A DNA stretch of 64,000 bases from Sphingomonas albertensis (lineage in GTDB: Bacteria; Pseudomonadota; Alphaproteobacteria; Sphingomonadales; Sphingomonadaceae): assembly GCF_014358075.1 (NCBI RefSeq), contig NZ_JACONT010000009.1:51110-115109 (forward strand), in the 5' to 3' direction. Below are positions 8,665 through 18,649 of this stretch, piece after piece (the stretch's first letter is position 1; the number at the start of each line of letters is the position of its first letter). The translations under genes were made by a program, and so were the position numbers. The notes beneath the pieces were generated by a model, which made no database searches, was not told the origin of the DNA, and was given only the letters and a program-made list of their open reading frames with translations.

Positions 8665-9938
8665 GCCGCGTCACTCCGTGTTGCCGACAGGACCTGCCGA
8701 TAGACGGCCATCGTCCGTTGATAATAGCGCTCGGGCGAGAAGTCCTCGGCAGCGCGGGCGCGGCCCGCCAACCCCATCCGGCGCGCCATGTCAGGGGCGT
8801 CGGCAAAGCGCAGGATGCGGTCGATCAGCGCATCGCGGTCGCCGGGAGCGACGTGGAAACCGTCGATTCCATCGCGGACGGTCTCGGCGACCCCACCGAT
8901 CGCCGATGCGATCACCGGGGTGCCGTGCGCCAGTGCCTCGATCGAGGTGAGCCCGAACGGCTCGGGCCCGAGCGACGGGACGACCGCGCACAAGGCGCCG
9001 TTCCTCGCGGTCGCCAACGCGGCACCGTCCAGATTGCCACGCCATTCGATATTGGCGAGGCCGGCAGCATGGGCACGCACCGCATCGCCGTCTGGACCTT
9101 CGCCTGCGAAGACGAAGCGGATGGCGGGCAGCGCGCGCGCCACGTCGACCAGCGGGAAGATGCCCTTGTAGCGTTCCAGCCGTCCGACGAAGAGCACATA
9201 GTCGCGCGACGTTTCCGCGGCCGCAGGCGGCAAGGTCACCGGATGATGGATCGTCTCGATGCGCTCGCCCGCCATGCCCATCTCGATCAGGCGATCGCGT
9301 TGATAGTCGCTGATCGACAGGTAGCGGGCGATGTCGCGCTTGTGACCGAGCATGTCCGACAACCGCATCTCCGCCATGTTCCAGAGCGACCGGGTCAGCG
9401 ATCCCCCGGCGCAGCGATGCCGCACCACCTGCGTGTAGCGGCGATCGTGGCAGTCGGTGCAGACATGGCCGTCGCGGTAGAGCAGCGAGATCGGGCAGAC
9501 CGCGCGATATTCGTGCATGGTCTGCACGATCGGAATGCCGCGCCGTGCGATCTCCGGCAGGATGGCGGGTGTCAGGCGCTTGAAATAGCTGTGGAGGTGG
9601 ACGAGGTCGATCGCCTGTTCGTCGAGGACCAGACCGATCGCGCGCCGCGCGGCCGGCGAGTAGAGCGTCCGCAGCAGATCGGCCGAGCCGGTATCGCTGG
9701 TGGGCGGTGCAGGCGGGAAATAGCGTGCGTATTCACTCGGCCGGTTCGCTGGGTCGGCGCCGGCAAAAGGGATGACCTGGTGGCCGTGTGCCTTCAATAT
9801 GTCCTCGAGACGGAACATCGCGACGTCCATCCCCCCGCGGACGTAATAATTCTGGCTGACGTTCAGGATGCGCAGCGGCCGATCGACCGGATCGAGCGTG
9901 GGGGAGGGGGCTGTAGCGGTCGTCATGGCGGCGTTCAT
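8661..9938 (-). CDS. Glycosyltransferase family 4
   Basis: A 425-residue GT-B glycosyltransferase, started at ATG 9938, which overlaps the stop of the upstream GT2 gene (ATGA). The N-terminus has RILNVSQNYYVRGGMD, the glycine-rich acceptor loop. A conserved HLHSYFKRLTPAIL stretch follows, then a cluster of cysteines (CPISLLYRDGHVCTDC), as in WcaI/PimB-like members with a small metal-binding insertion. The donor domain has VLFVGRLERYKGIFPLVD and the E-x7-E motif in EPFGLTSIEALAHGTPVIAS. It sits in a four-gene minus-strand operon: flippase, GT2, this gene, acetyltransferase. Donor and acceptor are unknown. Confidence 0.92.
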   Translation of the reverse strand: MNAAMTTATAPSPTLDPVDRPLRILNVSQNYYVRGGMDVAMFRLEDILKAHGHQVIPFAGADPANRPSEYARYFPPAPPTSDTGSADLLRTLYSPAARRAIGLVLDEQAIDLVHLHSYFKRLTPAILPEIARRGIPIVQTMHEYRAVCPISLLYRDGHVCTDCHDRRYTQVVRHRCAGGSLTRSLWNMAEMRLSDMLGHKRDIARYLSISDYQRDRLIEMGMAGERIETIHHPVTLPPAAAETSRDYVLFVGRLERYKGIFPLVDVARALPAIRFVFAGEGPDGDAVRAHAAGLANIEWRGNLDGAALATARNGALCAVVPSLGPEPFGLTSIEALAHGTPVIASAIGGVAETVRDGIDGFHVAPGDRDALIDRILRFADAPDMARRMGLAGRARAAEDFSPERYYQRTMAVYRQVLSATRSDAA

Positions 9939-10999
9939 ACTGCGCCGATCAGCAGGCGGTACCACCGCACGGGGCGCAAATGGCGAAACGAGATCTTCGC
10001 ATCGATCGCCCGTGCGACATCCTCGCGATCGAAAGCCTGGTTCCAGTACCGGTTGGTATGGCGCAAGGCGATGCCCATCGTCGACGCCTGGATATGGCGC
10101 CACCATCGCGGCGCGATGCCGCTGTCGAGCAAGGCATCCTGGAGCCGGGCCTGGCAGCGCAGGAAGCCCAGTTGGGTCTCCGGGCGCGAGGAAACGTTGG
10201 TATCGACGCGCGAGATCGCGAGCGGTGCCCGCAGCTGGACGAAGCGGTGATAGCGCGCGAGCCGCGTCATGAAGAAATAGTCTGCCGATGGATAATCCGC
10301 GGCGCGGTACCCGCCGAGCGCCCGGATCACCTCGGTACGGACGATGAGCCCCAGGCCACTTCCGGCGAGGCTCCCGAAGAACATATGCGCAGGGGGCAGG
10401 CGGCGCGTCTTGCCAAGTCCGAAGCGGAACAGGTTGCGCAGCTTTTCCGCGCGGGACAGCGGCGCAGCGGGGTCACCCACGCCAGCACGCTGGTCGAGAA
10501 ACCGCAGCGAGCACGCGACCGCGTCGATCGCCGGATCGGCGGACAGCGTCCGGCGCATCGTCGCGACGAAGACAGGGTCGAGCAGGTCGTCGTCGTTGAG
10601 GATCGTGACCCATTCGCCGCGTGCGAGCGACAGGCTCCTGTTCCAGTTGCCGAACAGCCCGGCGTTGATGGCATTGCCGTAATAGCGAAAGGCGATGTCG
10701 CGGAGCCCGGGCAGCGCGGCGAGCAGCCGGTCCGCATCGGCCGATCCGGGATCGTCCTCGACGATGACCAGTTCGACGCCGTCGAGATCGGTCTGGGCCA
10801 GCACGCTCGCCACGGTCTCTTCGAGCAAGCCGGGGCGTCGATACGTCGGGATGGCGATCGTGAGCGTCGGTTTCGGGCCCCGAGGATCGATGCGCACCGT
10901 GCTTTCGAACAGGCATTCGCTGCTCAGTCCCGCGATCGGCGCATCGGGTTCGGGGCGCCAGACGAAACCGCCGTCGGCGTTCGGGGTGTCCCGGGTCAT
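9935..10999 (-). CDS. Glycosyltransferase family 2
   Basis: A 354-residue GT-A glycosyltransferase started at ATG 10999, which overlaps the flippase stop by four bases. The GT2 fold is clear: LTIAIPTYRRPGLLEETVASVL at the N-terminus (first strand and helix), ELVIVEDDPG, then the metal-binding DxD equivalent in WVTILNDDDLLDPVFV. An N-terminal extension of about 45 residues precedes the fold. The C-terminal part is basic and aromatic and may lie on the membrane. It is coupled by overlapping stops and starts to the genes on both sides. Confidence 0.92.
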   Translation of the reverse strand: MTRDTPNADGGFVWRPEPDAPIAGLSSECLFESTVRIDPRGPKPTLTIAIPTYRRPGLLEETVASVLAQTDLDGVELVIVEDDPGSADADRLLAALPGLRDIAFRYYGNAINAGLFGNWNRSLSLARGEWVTILNDDDLLDPVFVATMRRTLSADPAIDAVACSLRFLDQRAGVGDPAAPLSRAEKLRNLFRFGLGKTRRLPPAHMFFGSLAGSGLGLIVRTEVIRALGGYRAADYPSADYFFMTRLARYHRFVQLRAPLAISRVDTNVSSRPETQLGFLRCQARLQDALLDSGIAPRWWRHIQASTMGIALRHTNRYWNQAFDREDVARAIDAKISFRHLRPVRWYRLLIGAV

Positions 11000-12369
11000 G
11001 TACGTGCGATCTCCCGCCAGGCCATCAATGGCCAGCGCCAGTTGTTGTAGGACAGCTGCACGATCCCCTGCCACAGGACGATCATCGTTATCCCCGCGCC
11101 GCTCCAGCCGAACAGCGTCGCTCCGATCGCCACGGCTATGCCCGACAGCAAAGCGGGGCGGAGGAACGGCACGTTGTTGGCTGTGGTGATGAAGAAGGCG
11201 GCGTTCGAGTGAAATCCCTCCAGGAAGAGCACCACCGCCAGCAAGGCCAAGGTCAATGGCGCGAGCAGAGCGATATGGCTGCCGATCAGCGCCAGAAACG
11301 CAGGAACGGCGAACAGGATGACGGCCGCACCGGTCAGAAAGATTGCCGTGTAGAGCGCCATCGCGCCACCGAACTGGCGTCGCAGTCCGGGCCCGTCATG
11401 CGCAACCCGCGCTGCGATCAGTCGTGGCATCGCGACCTGCATCGGCAGCTGGGCGGCTGCGCATAGCGCCATCAGCAGCTGCACCGACAAGGCATAGGCG
11501 CCGCCTGCGACCACCCCGACGAAGCTCGAAATGGCGAACAGGCTGAAGCGCGTCATCAGGAATCCGCCGATCGCAACCGCGCCCATGCGCCCGGCATTGG
11601 GCCAGATCATGCTCAGCACCTCGCGTACCGCACGCGGATCGGCGGGGCGATCGGCATGGTCGCCCAATATGCCGCGCAGGAACCGGTGTGCGACCAGTCG
11701 CGCGAAAACTTGCGTGACGATCAACGTCACGCACAGGGCAATCAACCCGCCTCCCGCCACCAGGACCAGTATTCCCAGGATCGAGAAGGTTGCGCGGTTG
11801 GCGATGATGAAGAGATAGTTCTGCTCCACCCGACCGGATCCCATGAGGACCGGACTGATCCACAGGAAGGCGAGCGTCAGGGCGATGCTCAGGCACAGGA
11901 TCAGCCAGGCGATCTGGACGGATCCCGTGGGTACGCCACCTGCGCGCGCCAGCGTCGTGGCGTAGGGCAGGCCGAATGCGAGCAGGAGCACCAAGACGCC
12001 GATCGCCAGCAACCGATAGAAGCGATGGGCTGCAGCCACGGTTTCGGCAGCCAGACGGTAGTTGGGGGCCTGACCCTGCGGCACGACCTCGCCCAGTCCC
12101 GAGCGTTCGAGCTTCTTGGCGCCCGACAAGGCCAGCGCGATCGCCCGCGTGAAGCTTGGCTGAAATCCGAAATCGCAGACCATGGCGAGCGACTGCACCG
12201 CCACGAAGATGTACCAGATGCCGATCGTCGGGGCCGACAAACGCGTCACCATGAAGGGGACCAGCAGCAAGGCCGACCCGTATTGGACGATTTGTGCCGT
12301 GAGACCCACCGCGAGTGCGCGATGGCGAGAAGCCTGTCCAATCAACCAATGCATTCGATCGCCTAGCAT
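10996..12369 (-). CDS. Wzx-like polysaccharide flippase (MOP superfamily), first copy
   Basis: About 457 residues with 12 or more predicted helices, spread evenly as in Wzx/PST transporters. The N-terminal helix region (QYGSALLLVPFMVTRLSAPTIGIWYIFV, broken here at 20 as QYGSALLLVPFMVTRL) is the usual first-repeat motif. It should move lipid-linked repeat units across the inner membrane. Possible starts are ATG 12369 or ATG 12354; the second has an AGG six bases upstream, so the true protein may be five residues shorter. It is the first gene of a coupled operon ending with the acetyltransferase. A second flippase is at 39971-41506. Confidence 0.88.
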   Translation of the reverse strand: MLGDRMHWLIGQASRHRALAVGLTAQIVQYGSALLLVPFMVTRLSAPTIGIWYIFVAVQSLAMVCDFGFQPSFTRAIALALSGAKKLERSGLGEVVPQGQAPNYRLAAETVAAAHRFYRLLAIGVLVLLLAFGLPYATTLARAGGVPTGSVQIAWLILCLSIALTLAFLWISPVLMGSGRVEQNYLFIIANRATFSILGILVLVAGGGLIALCVTLIVTQVFARLVAHRFLRGILGDHADRPADPRAVREVLSMIWPNAGRMGAVAIGGFLMTRFSLFAISSFVGVVAGGAYALSVQLLMALCAAAQLPMQVAMPRLIAARVAHDGPGLRRQFGGAMALYTAIFLTGAAVILFAVPAFLALIGSHIALLAPLTLALLAVVLFLEGFHSNAAFFITTANNVPFLRPALLSGIAVAIGATLFGWSGAGITMIVLWQGIVQLSYNNWRWPLMAWREIART

Positions 12370-12563
12370 CGGCAAGGTTACGGTCGCAAGACAGGCCGGC
12401 GGGTCATCGGTGCGGCCCCCATGCGGATCATCGATCGGAAGCGGGACTGCCCGCGGGCGAGCCCCGCCTCCTCAAATCACCGGGTTCTGCATCGGCACAG
12501 ACGAATGCCGCGCCGTGTGGGCGCGCGTCCGCCCGCCGGTTCACCTCGGCTGGTGCGTCGTCG

Positions 12564-13841
12564 TCACTGGCTCGCGAACCGGCCGACCTCGACTTCGGCG
12601 ATGCGGCGATACCGGTTGACGAACAGCTTTTGCGGATCGTGCCCGCGCGGGACGCGGTTGTCCTGGACACGGATATGCGCGAGCTGCTCCTCGGGCGTGG
12701 AACCGAGCTTTGTCGGCTGGCCGAGTATGATCGGGGTCGTCCGGTTCTCGGGCAGGAAGCGGTTTCCGGTCGCCGTCACGCGGCTGACATTATAGCTGAA
12801 TTCGATCCCGGCCTTTGCGAAACTGCGAATGTCGTTGTCACGGATGACGACGCCGCCCGTATCCCCGCCCATCGCGACGCCGATCGGCGTGCCGCTGATC
12901 CTGTTGCGCTCGATCGTCAGGTTACGGGGTTCGCCGTGGATGCGATTGACGCGTACGCCCGCAATCTTGCAGTCGGCGATCACGTTGCGGGCGGCGACGC
13001 AGTCCGCAACGGTTTCCAGGAACACGCCGATGCTGCATCCGCGGATCTGGTTGTCGGTGATCGTCGCGCGATGCGACGTGGCGACCGTGGAATGGCCGGC
13101 AGTGTCGTCGCCATACACGTCGATCGCATTGTCGTAGCAGTCGTTGATCCGGTTGCCGACGATCTCGACACCATCGAACTGCGAGCATTGGATGCCGATG
13201 AAGCTGGTCCGCTCGACCAGGTTGTTGGCGATACGCAGGTTGCGCGATAGGGACTCGATCGATCCCTGCAGCATGATGCCCTGGCCGACGGCATCGCGAA
13301 CGTTCAGATTCTCGACCGTCACGTCGACGCAGCGCCCCTTCCAGCCGAGCAGCACAGCGGCACCGCCGAACCCGTCGCGAAACTGTCCCTGGCCCTGGCG
13401 GCTGCCGTCTATCGTGAAGCCGCGGAGTACGGCGCGGCTGATCTCGCCCTTGCTGGCGATGATCCGCGCGTAGCTGCCGGGGCCCAACTGCGCGTCGGCC
13501 AGCTTCAGGATACACCGCGCGCGATCCGTCCCTTCGAGCGTCACGCCCGATCGCAACGTCAAGGCGCTGCCGCCATCGCCGTCGTCCGAGGGACGATAGC
13601 GCAGCAGGTATGTGCCCGGATCGAGCGTCACCACGCCCCCGCCGGCCTTCGCGGCCGCATCGATCGCACGCTGGATCGCCGGCGCATCGTCGGTGACCCC
13701 GTCACCCCGCGCACCGAAAGCCCGGACGCTACCGGCGCCGCTCCCGGTGTCGTTCGACTTCGAGGTCTGCCCACACGCTGCGGATGCCATGGCCAGCAAC
13801 GTGCCGCCCATCATCCATCGCCGATCGATACCATCTCGCAA
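12564..13841 (-). CDS. Right-handed beta-helix lipoprotein (pectate-lyase-like), probable lyase
   Basis: A 425-residue secreted protein. The start is TTG 13841, supported by AGGAG seven bases upstream. The signal has DRRWMMGG followed by a hydrophobic stretch and ASAAC, so it looks like a Tat-type lipoprotein signal with Cys at about 23. The mature protein opens with VRAFGARGDGVTDDAPAIQRA, the diagnostic start of the pectate-lyase-3/Pel9-like superfamily. Parallel beta-helix turns follow, rich in NxI and IxxN steps (for example VEIVGNRINDCYDNAIDVYG). Enzymes of this type in polysaccharide loci cut or trim the polymer in the periplasm; that role is inferred. It lies upstream of the flippase with a 194-base gap. 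Confidence 0.85.
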   Translation of the reverse strand: MRDGIDRRWMMGGTLLAMASAACGQTSKSNDTGSGAGSVRAFGARGDGVTDDAPAIQRAIDAAAKAGGGVVTLDPGTYLLRYRPSDDGDGGSALTLRSGVTLEGTDRARCILKLADAQLGPGSYARIIASKGEISRAVLRGFTIDGSRQGQGQFRDGFGGAAVLLGWKGRCVDVTVENLNVRDAVGQGIMLQGSIESLSRNLRIANNLVERTSFIGIQCSQFDGVEIVGNRINDCYDNAIDVYGDDTAGHSTVATSHRATITDNQIRGCSIGVFLETVADCVAARNVIADCKIAGVRVNRIHGEPRNLTIERNRISGTPIGVAMGGDTGGVVIRDNDIRSFAKAGIEFSYNVSRVTATGNRFLPENRTTPIILGQPTKLGSTPEEQLAHIRVQDNRVPRGHDPQKLFVNRYRRIAEVEVGRFASQ

Positions 13842-14397
13842 TATCTGTCTCCTGCCAGCGGCGTTGTCGGCTCGCTATGGTGTCTCGTCGCACCGCTTCG
13901 CGACGATGCCGTAGTGCGTCGTTCGCAGGCGCCGCATCGGCACGCACCCGATCGCCGGAGCGCAGGACCAACGCCTGTGATCCGGCATATGGGTTCACCG
14001 CCGATCCGGTTTATCGTTCCGCGCGACGCAAGACTGAAAGCGTCTTTGACGCGAAAGGGCGTTGCAGACAAGCGCGATGCTCGATCGGTTCGAAGCTTGT
14101 CGCGTCGGATATGGCCAACGCATGCCAAAATCCTTGTCGATATGCCGATCTCGGCAAGTATAACGGTGGCACGAAATTCGATCTAAAACACATATATTTC
14201 CGTATAAGAGATAAAGCAGAAAAATAAACCGAGCGCGCTCTATGTGTATGCCAGGTAATATATGCGCTTAGTTCGATAATAGATATTTATACTTCTATTT
14301 GGTGATGGATCAACTGCGCAACCATATGCCGCTACGGCAGGTGATTGCGTTGCGGCATGCTATCCGATACTGCCGCCCGGCAAACGGGAGTGCGACG
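13842..14397. other. Divergent intergenic region
   Basis: No convincing gene. The part near 13842-14130 is GC-rich and holds the Shine-Dalgarno of the lyase gene. From about 14150 the sequence turns AT-rich (runs of TATATTT, ATAAAGCAGAAAAATAAA), as expected of promoter DNA for the methyltransferase. A 10-bp perfect palindrome GAGCGCGCTC is at 14231-14240. I cannot assign exact -10 and -35 boxes. Confidence 0.5.
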
Positions 14398-15036
14398 ATG
14401 GTCGAGGCTGTAGATCAATACCATAAACACGTTCGGAGCGACGTGTTCGACATCGTTCCGGAGCCGGCCGGACGTGTTCTCGATCTCGGGGGCGGGGTCG
14501 GTGCGACCGGCGCCGCACTGAAGCGTACGCGCGGCGCGACGTTCGTGGTGGTGGCCGATCTGGTCGCTGGAGATACCGCAGACGGCGTCGACGTGGCGGT
14601 CAGCGGGAACCTCGAAGACCCGACCTTCCTGCGCAAGCTTCTCGAAGACCATGGACCGTTCGACACGATCCTGTGCCTCGACGTGCTCGAGCATCTGCGG
14701 GATCCGTGGTCGACGGTCGAGGAACTCCACAAGGGCCTGGCACTCAACGGGGTCGTCGTCGCGAGCATTCCGAACGTCAATCATCACAGCCTGGTGCTGC
14801 CGTTGGTTCTTCGCGGTCGGTATGAACTGCAGGATGCAGGGCTGCTCGATCGTACGCATCTGCGCTGGTTCACCAAGGCCAGTGCGGTCGAGATGATGAC
14901 GAAATCGGGGCTGAAGCTCGAAACCGTCGGTGGGTATCTCGGCAGGAAAAAGGGCCTGCTCAATGCGCTGAGCTTCGGCATGCTGGGCCGGTTCATGATC
15001 ATGCAATATCTGGTGCGGGTGCGTCGGGTCGCATAG
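14398..15036 (+). CDS. Class I SAM-dependent methyltransferase
   Basis: About 212 residues from ATG 14398, chosen because GGGAG lies eight bases upstream; the frame also allows starts at 14302-14305. The SAM-binding motif I is RVLDLGGGVGATGAAL. The post-II motif is DTILCLDVLEHLRDPW, the usual DVLEH signature, and VVASIPNVNHHS is motif III. The family (Methyltransf_11/23-like) commonly O-methylates sugars in surface polysaccharide loci. It is transcribed toward the rml genes with an 83-base gap and may share their promoter. The acceptor is unknown. Confidence 0.87.
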   Translation: MVEAVDQYHKHVRSDVFDIVPEPAGRVLDLGGGVGATGAALKRTRGATFVVVADLVAGDTADGVDVAVSGNLEDPTFLRKLLEDHGPFDTILCLDVLEHLRDPWSTVEELHKGLALNGVVVASIPNVNHHSLVLPLVLRGRYELQDAGLLDRTHLRWFTKASAVEMMTKSGLKLETVGGYLGRKKGLLNALSFGMLGRFMIMQYLVRVRRVA

Positions 15037-15119
15037 TCGTCGAGGGCGAACGGCGCGCTGCGAACCCGAGCTGCTCGCCCGATTGCTCCTTGCCGAGTGC
15101 AGGGCTATGTCGCCTGCCC

Positions 15120-15695
15120 ATGTCTTGCGTTCAATTGATCCGCCCCAGGCGCCACGGTGATACCCGCGGCTGGTTTACCGAAACCTACAACGTCGAGGCG
15201 TTCGCCAAGCTGGGCATCACCTGCACCTTCGTGCAGGACAATCACTCGCTGTCCGTCCCCGCCTTCACCTTGCGCGGGCTGCATTTCCAGACTCCCCCGC
15301 GCGGGCAGGACAAGCTGGTGCGGTGCATCCGCGGCCGGATCTTCGATGTCGCAGTCGATATCCGCAACGGCTCGCCGACCTATGGGCAGTGGGTCGGCGC
15401 CGAATTGTCCGCAGAGAATGGCCACCAGCTCTTCATCCCGATCGGCTTCGCGCACGGCTTCGTGACGCTCGAGCCCGATTGCGAAGTGACGTATAAATGC
15501 TCCGACACCTACGCGCCCGATGCCGATGGCGGTATCCGCTGGGATGACCCCGCGATCGGCACGGGAGGCATCGACTGGCCGATGCCGGCCGGCACCGCCC
15601 CCGAACTGAGCGCGAAAGACCAGGTTCAGCCGCTACTCGCCGATTTCGACAGCCCATTCCCCTATGACGGCCGCCCGCTCGGCCCGCTCGTCTGA
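15120..15695 (+). CDS. rmlC: dTDP-4-dehydrorhamnose 3,5-epimerase
   Basis: A 191-residue cupin, third step of dTDP-L-rhamnose synthesis. Start ATG 15120 gives the usual RmlC N-terminus ([20 protein letters not shown]). Visible family motifs are [28 protein letters not shown] with the active-site His, and the second catalytic region [19 protein letters not shown] with the expected Tyr-containing YKCSDTYAP. It is the first gene of a compact rmlCBDA operon; rmlB follows after 11 bases. A second, more distant cupin epimerase lies at 43495-44022. Confidence 0.96.
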   Translation: MSCVQLIRPRRHGDTRGWFTETYNVEAFAKLGITCTFVQDNHSLSVPAFTLRGLHFQTPPRGQDKLVRCIRGRIFDVAVDIRNGSPTYGQWVGAELSAENGHQLFIPIGFAHGFVTLEPDCEVTYKCSDTYAPDADGGIRWDDPAIGTGGIDWPMPAGTAPELSAKDQVQPLLADFDSPFPYDGRPLGPLV

Positions 15696-15706
15696 AGGAC
15701 AGACCC

Positions 15707-16762
15707 ATGCGTATCTTCGTCACCGGCGGGGCCGGCTTCATCGGTTCGGCCCTCGTCCGGCACCTGATCGAGAACACCGACCATGAGGTCCTCAACTTCG
15801 ACAAGCTGACCTATGCCGGCACATTGTCGACCGTCGAGCGCGTCGCAAGCTCGAACCGCTACCGCTTCGTCCAGGGCGACATCTGCGACGCGGACGCCGT
15901 CAAGGCCGCGATCGCCGAGTTCAAGCCAGAGATCGTCACGCATCTCGCGGCCGAAAGCCATGTCGATCGCTCGATCGACGGCCCCGGCGCGTTCGTCCAG
16001 ACCAACGTCGTCGGCACCTTCACGATGCTGAGCGAAGCGCGCGCCTATTGGCTCGGGCTCGACGACGAGGCGAAGGCGGCGTTCCGCTTCCATCATATCT
16101 CGACCGACGAGGTGTACGGGTCGCTCGGCGATACCGGACTGTTCACCGAAGAGACGCCGTACGATCCGCGCTCGCCCTATTCGGCGTCGAAGGCAGGCTC
16201 GGACCACCTCGTCAGCGCATGGGGTCACACCTTCGGCCTGCCGGTGCTGATCACCAACTGCTCGAACAATTACGGGCCGTATCACTTCCCCGAAAAGCTG
16301 ATCCCGCTGATGATCGTCAAGGCGCTCGCCGGTGCCGACCTGCCGGTCTACGGCAAGGGCGATCAGGTCCGTGACTGGCTGTTCGTCGAGGATCATGTCC
16401 GCGCACTGCACGCGGTGTTCGAAAAGGGTGAGCCCGGCCGGACCTATAATGTCGGTGGCAACAACGAGAAGCAGAACCTCGAGGTCGTGAAGACCGTCTG
16501 CGCGATCCTCGATCGGCTGCGCCCGCGCGCCGATGGCCAATCCTACGCGACGCAGATCACCTATGTCGCCGACCGGCCCGGCCACGACAAGCGCTATGCG
16601 ATCGACGCGAGCCGGATCAAGGACGAGCTCGGCTGGGAGCCGGCCGAGACGTTCGAGACCGGCATCGAGAAGACCGTCGCCTGGTATCTCGACAACCAGG
16701 ATTGGTGGCAGGCGATCGTCGCCGAGCACAAGGCCGACCAGCGCCGCGGGCTGTCGGTATGA
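15707..16762 (+). CDS. rmlB: dTDP-glucose 4,6-dehydratase
   Basis: A 351-residue extended short-chain dehydrogenase, second step of dTDP-L-rhamnose synthesis. The NAD-binding [14 protein letters not shown] lies at the N-terminus. [12 protein letters not shown] carries the catalytic Thr-Asp-Glu, and [13 protein letters not shown] the YxxxK pair. [18 protein letters not shown] is the RmlB signature. Its stop overlaps the rmlD start (ATGA). Length is normal and no key residue is missing. Confidence 0.97.
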   Translation: MRIFVTGGAGFIGSALVRHLIENTDHEVLNFDKLTYAGTLSTVERVASSNRYRFVQGDICDADAVKAAIAEFKPEIVTHLAAESHVDRSIDGPGAFVQTNVVGTFTMLSEARAYWLGLDDEAKAAFRFHHISTDEVYGSLGDTGLFTEETPYDPRSPYSASKAGSDHLVSAWGHTFGLPVLITNCSNNYGPYHFPEKLIPLMIVKALAGADLPVYGKGDQVRDWLFVEDHVRALHAVFEKGEPGRTYNVGGNNEKQNLEVVKTVCAILDRLRPRADGQSYATQITYVADRPGHDKRYAIDASRIKDELGWEPAETFETGIEKTVAWYLDNQDWWQAIVAEHKADQRRGLSV

Positions 16763-17673
16763 GCGATGGGGTGAAACACGTCCTCGTCACCGGCGGGAAC
16801 GGCCAGCTCGGCACCGAACTGAAGCGCTATGCCTGGCCCGAGGGCTGGGCGGTCACCGCGATCGATATCGACGAACTCGATCTGCGCGACACCGCCGCGA
16901 TCGCGGCCATGGTCGCGTCCGAGTCATGGGCCGCGGTGATCTCGGCCGGCGCCTATACCGCGGTCGACAAGGCCGAGAGCGACATTGTCACCGCCTGGGC
17001 GGTGAACGCAATGGCGCCCGCGGCGTTTGCGGAGGCGTGCGCTAAGGCCGGTATCCCGATCGTCCAGGTCTCGACCGACTACGTCTTCGACGGCGCGCGC
17101 GATGGCGCCTGGGACGTAACCGACCCGGTCGCACCGCTCGGCGTCTATGGCGCGTCCAAGCTCGGGGGCGAGCTCGCTGTCCGCACCTCGGGCGCACGCC
17201 ACGCGATCGTCCGGACCGCCTGGGTGGTCAGCGCACACGGCAACAACTTCATCAAGACGATGCTCCGCGTCGGCGCGACCAATCCGACGTTGCGCGTGGT
17301 CGACGACCAGCATGGTAGCCCGACGTCCGCGACCGATCTCGCAGCTGCATTGGCGAAGATCACGATGCGCCTCGTCGAGGATTCTGCTGCCCCAACAGGC
17401 ACCTATCATTTCAGCAACGCCGGCGCAGTCACCTGGGCAGGCTTTGCCCGCGAGATCTTCGCGCAGAGCGCTGCACGTGGAGGGGCCAGCGCCGAAGTAC
17501 AGGGCATCACCACCGCCGAATATCCGACACCGGCGACGCGCCCCGCCAATTCACTGCTCAGCCACGACGCGATCACGCGCGACTACGGCATCCATCCGCC
17601 GGCGTGGCAGACCGCGCTCGGCAACATCCTCGACGAATTGCTCGGGGCCCCCAAGAAGGACATCTCCCAATGA
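16759..17673 (+). CDS. rmlD: dTDP-4-dehydrorhamnose reductase
   Basis: A 304-residue reductase for the last step of dTDP-L-rhamnose synthesis. The start at ATG 16759 overlaps the rmlB stop. Motifs are [31 protein letters not shown], the STDYVFDG motif, and [12 protein letters not shown] with YxxxK. The typical RmlD element [15 protein letters not shown] follows. The stop overlaps the rmlA start (ATGA), so rmlB, rmlD and rmlA are all translationally coupled. Confidence 0.97.
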   Translation: MSDGVKHVLVTGGNGQLGTELKRYAWPEGWAVTAIDIDELDLRDTAAIAAMVASESWAAVISAGAYTAVDKAESDIVTAWAVNAMAPAAFAEACAKAGIPIVQVSTDYVFDGARDGAWDVTDPVAPLGVYGASKLGGELAVRTSGARHAIVRTAWVVSAHGNNFIKTMLRVGATNPTLRVVDDQHGSPTSATDLAAALAKITMRLVEDSAAPTGTYHFSNAGAVTWAGFAREIFAQSAARGGASAEVQGITTAEYPTPATRPANSLLSHDAITRDYGIHPPAWQTALGNILDELLGAPKKDISQ

Positions 17674-18536
17674 AGGGTATCATTCTCGCAGGCGGCTCGG
17701 GCACGCGGCTTCATCCGGCGACGCTCGCCGTGAACAAGCAGCTGCTGCCGGTCTACGACAAGCCGATGATCTATTACCCGCTGTCGGTGCTGATGCTCGC
17801 CGGCATCCGCGACATCCTGATCATCTCGAGCCCCGAATATATCGACAATTATCGTCGGCTGTTCGAGGATGGGTCGGCGTTCGGCCTCGCCATCTCCTAT
17901 GCCGAACAGCCCAAGCCCGAGGGCCTAGCCCAGGCCTTCACGATCGGCGCGGACTTCATCGGCGACGACGACGTCGCGCTGGTGCTCGGCGACAACATCT
18001 TCTTCGGCGCACACCTGACCGATCTGCTGGCGAGCGCGGTCGCGCGCAAGGGCGGCGCCACGGTGTTCAGCTACCGCGTCGAGGATCCCGAGCGCTACGG
18101 CGTGGTCGAGTTCGGTGAAGGCGGAAAGGCGATCAGCCTCGAGGAAAAGCCGGCAAAGCCCAAGTCGCACCATGCGGTCACCGGCCTGTATTTCTACGAC
18201 AACCGCGTCGTGCAATTTGCCCGCGACCTCAAGCCGTCGCCGCGCGGCGAACTCGAGATCACCGATCTCAACCGCCTCTACATGGACGCTGGCGACCTGT
18301 TCGTCGAACAGATGGGCCGCGGCTATGCCTGGCTCGACACCGGCACGCATGACAGCCTGCTGGAGGCCTCGGAGTTCGTCCGCACGCTCCAGAACCGCCA
18401 GGGCATCCAGGTCGCCTGCCTGGAGGAGATCGCCTACCAGCAGGGCTTCATCACGATCGACCAGGCCCGCGCGGCCGGCGAGCGCTTCAGCAAGACCGCC
18501 TATGGCCGCGCGATCCTCAACGCCATTACGGAGTAA
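17670..18536 (+). CDS. rmlA: Glucose-1-phosphate thymidylyltransferase
   Basis: A 288-residue nucleotidyltransferase, first step of the dTDP-L-rhamnose route. The N-terminus [18 protein letters not shown] is the canonical nucleotide-binding loop, and [18 protein letters not shown] is RmlA-specific. LGDNIFFG holds the metal-binding Asp, and [16 protein letters not shown] is the sugar-binding region. The length is normal. It is the last gene of the operon and is followed by a strong hairpin terminator. Confidence 0.97.
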   Translation: MKGIILAGGSGTRLHPATLAVNKQLLPVYDKPMIYYPLSVLMLAGIRDILIISSPEYIDNYRRLFEDGSAFGLAISYAEQPKPEGLAQAFTIGADFIGDDDVALVLGDNIFFGAHLTDLLASAVARKGGATVFSYRVEDPERYGVVEFGEGGKAISLEEKPAKPKSHHAVTGLYFYDNRVVQFARDLKPSPRGELEITDLNRLYMDAGDLFVEQMGRGYAWLDTGTHDSLLEASEFVRTLQNRQGIQVACLEEIAYQQGFITIDQARAAGERFSKTAYGRAILNAITE

Positions 18537-18573
18537 GGGCGCACGGGGCGATCCCGCGAGGTTTTGTTAGTTG

Positions 18574-18622
18574 TGAAACGCCCCCGATCTGCCGAAATCA
18601 TCGGCGGATCGGGGGCGTTTCA
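18574..18622. terminator. Bidirectional hairpin terminator between rmlA and the autotransporter gene
   Basis: A 22-base arm at 18574-18595 pairs with 18601-18622 around the five-base loop AATCA. The arm reads TGAAACGCCCCCGATC then TGCCGA, with one G-T wobble. It lies 37 bases after the rmlA stop and 27 bases after the autotransporter stop on the other strand, so it can end both transcripts. T-rich tracts are short on either side. Confidence 0.88.
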
Positions 18623-18649
18623 ACACAAGATCACGATAAGCCCCCGGGA

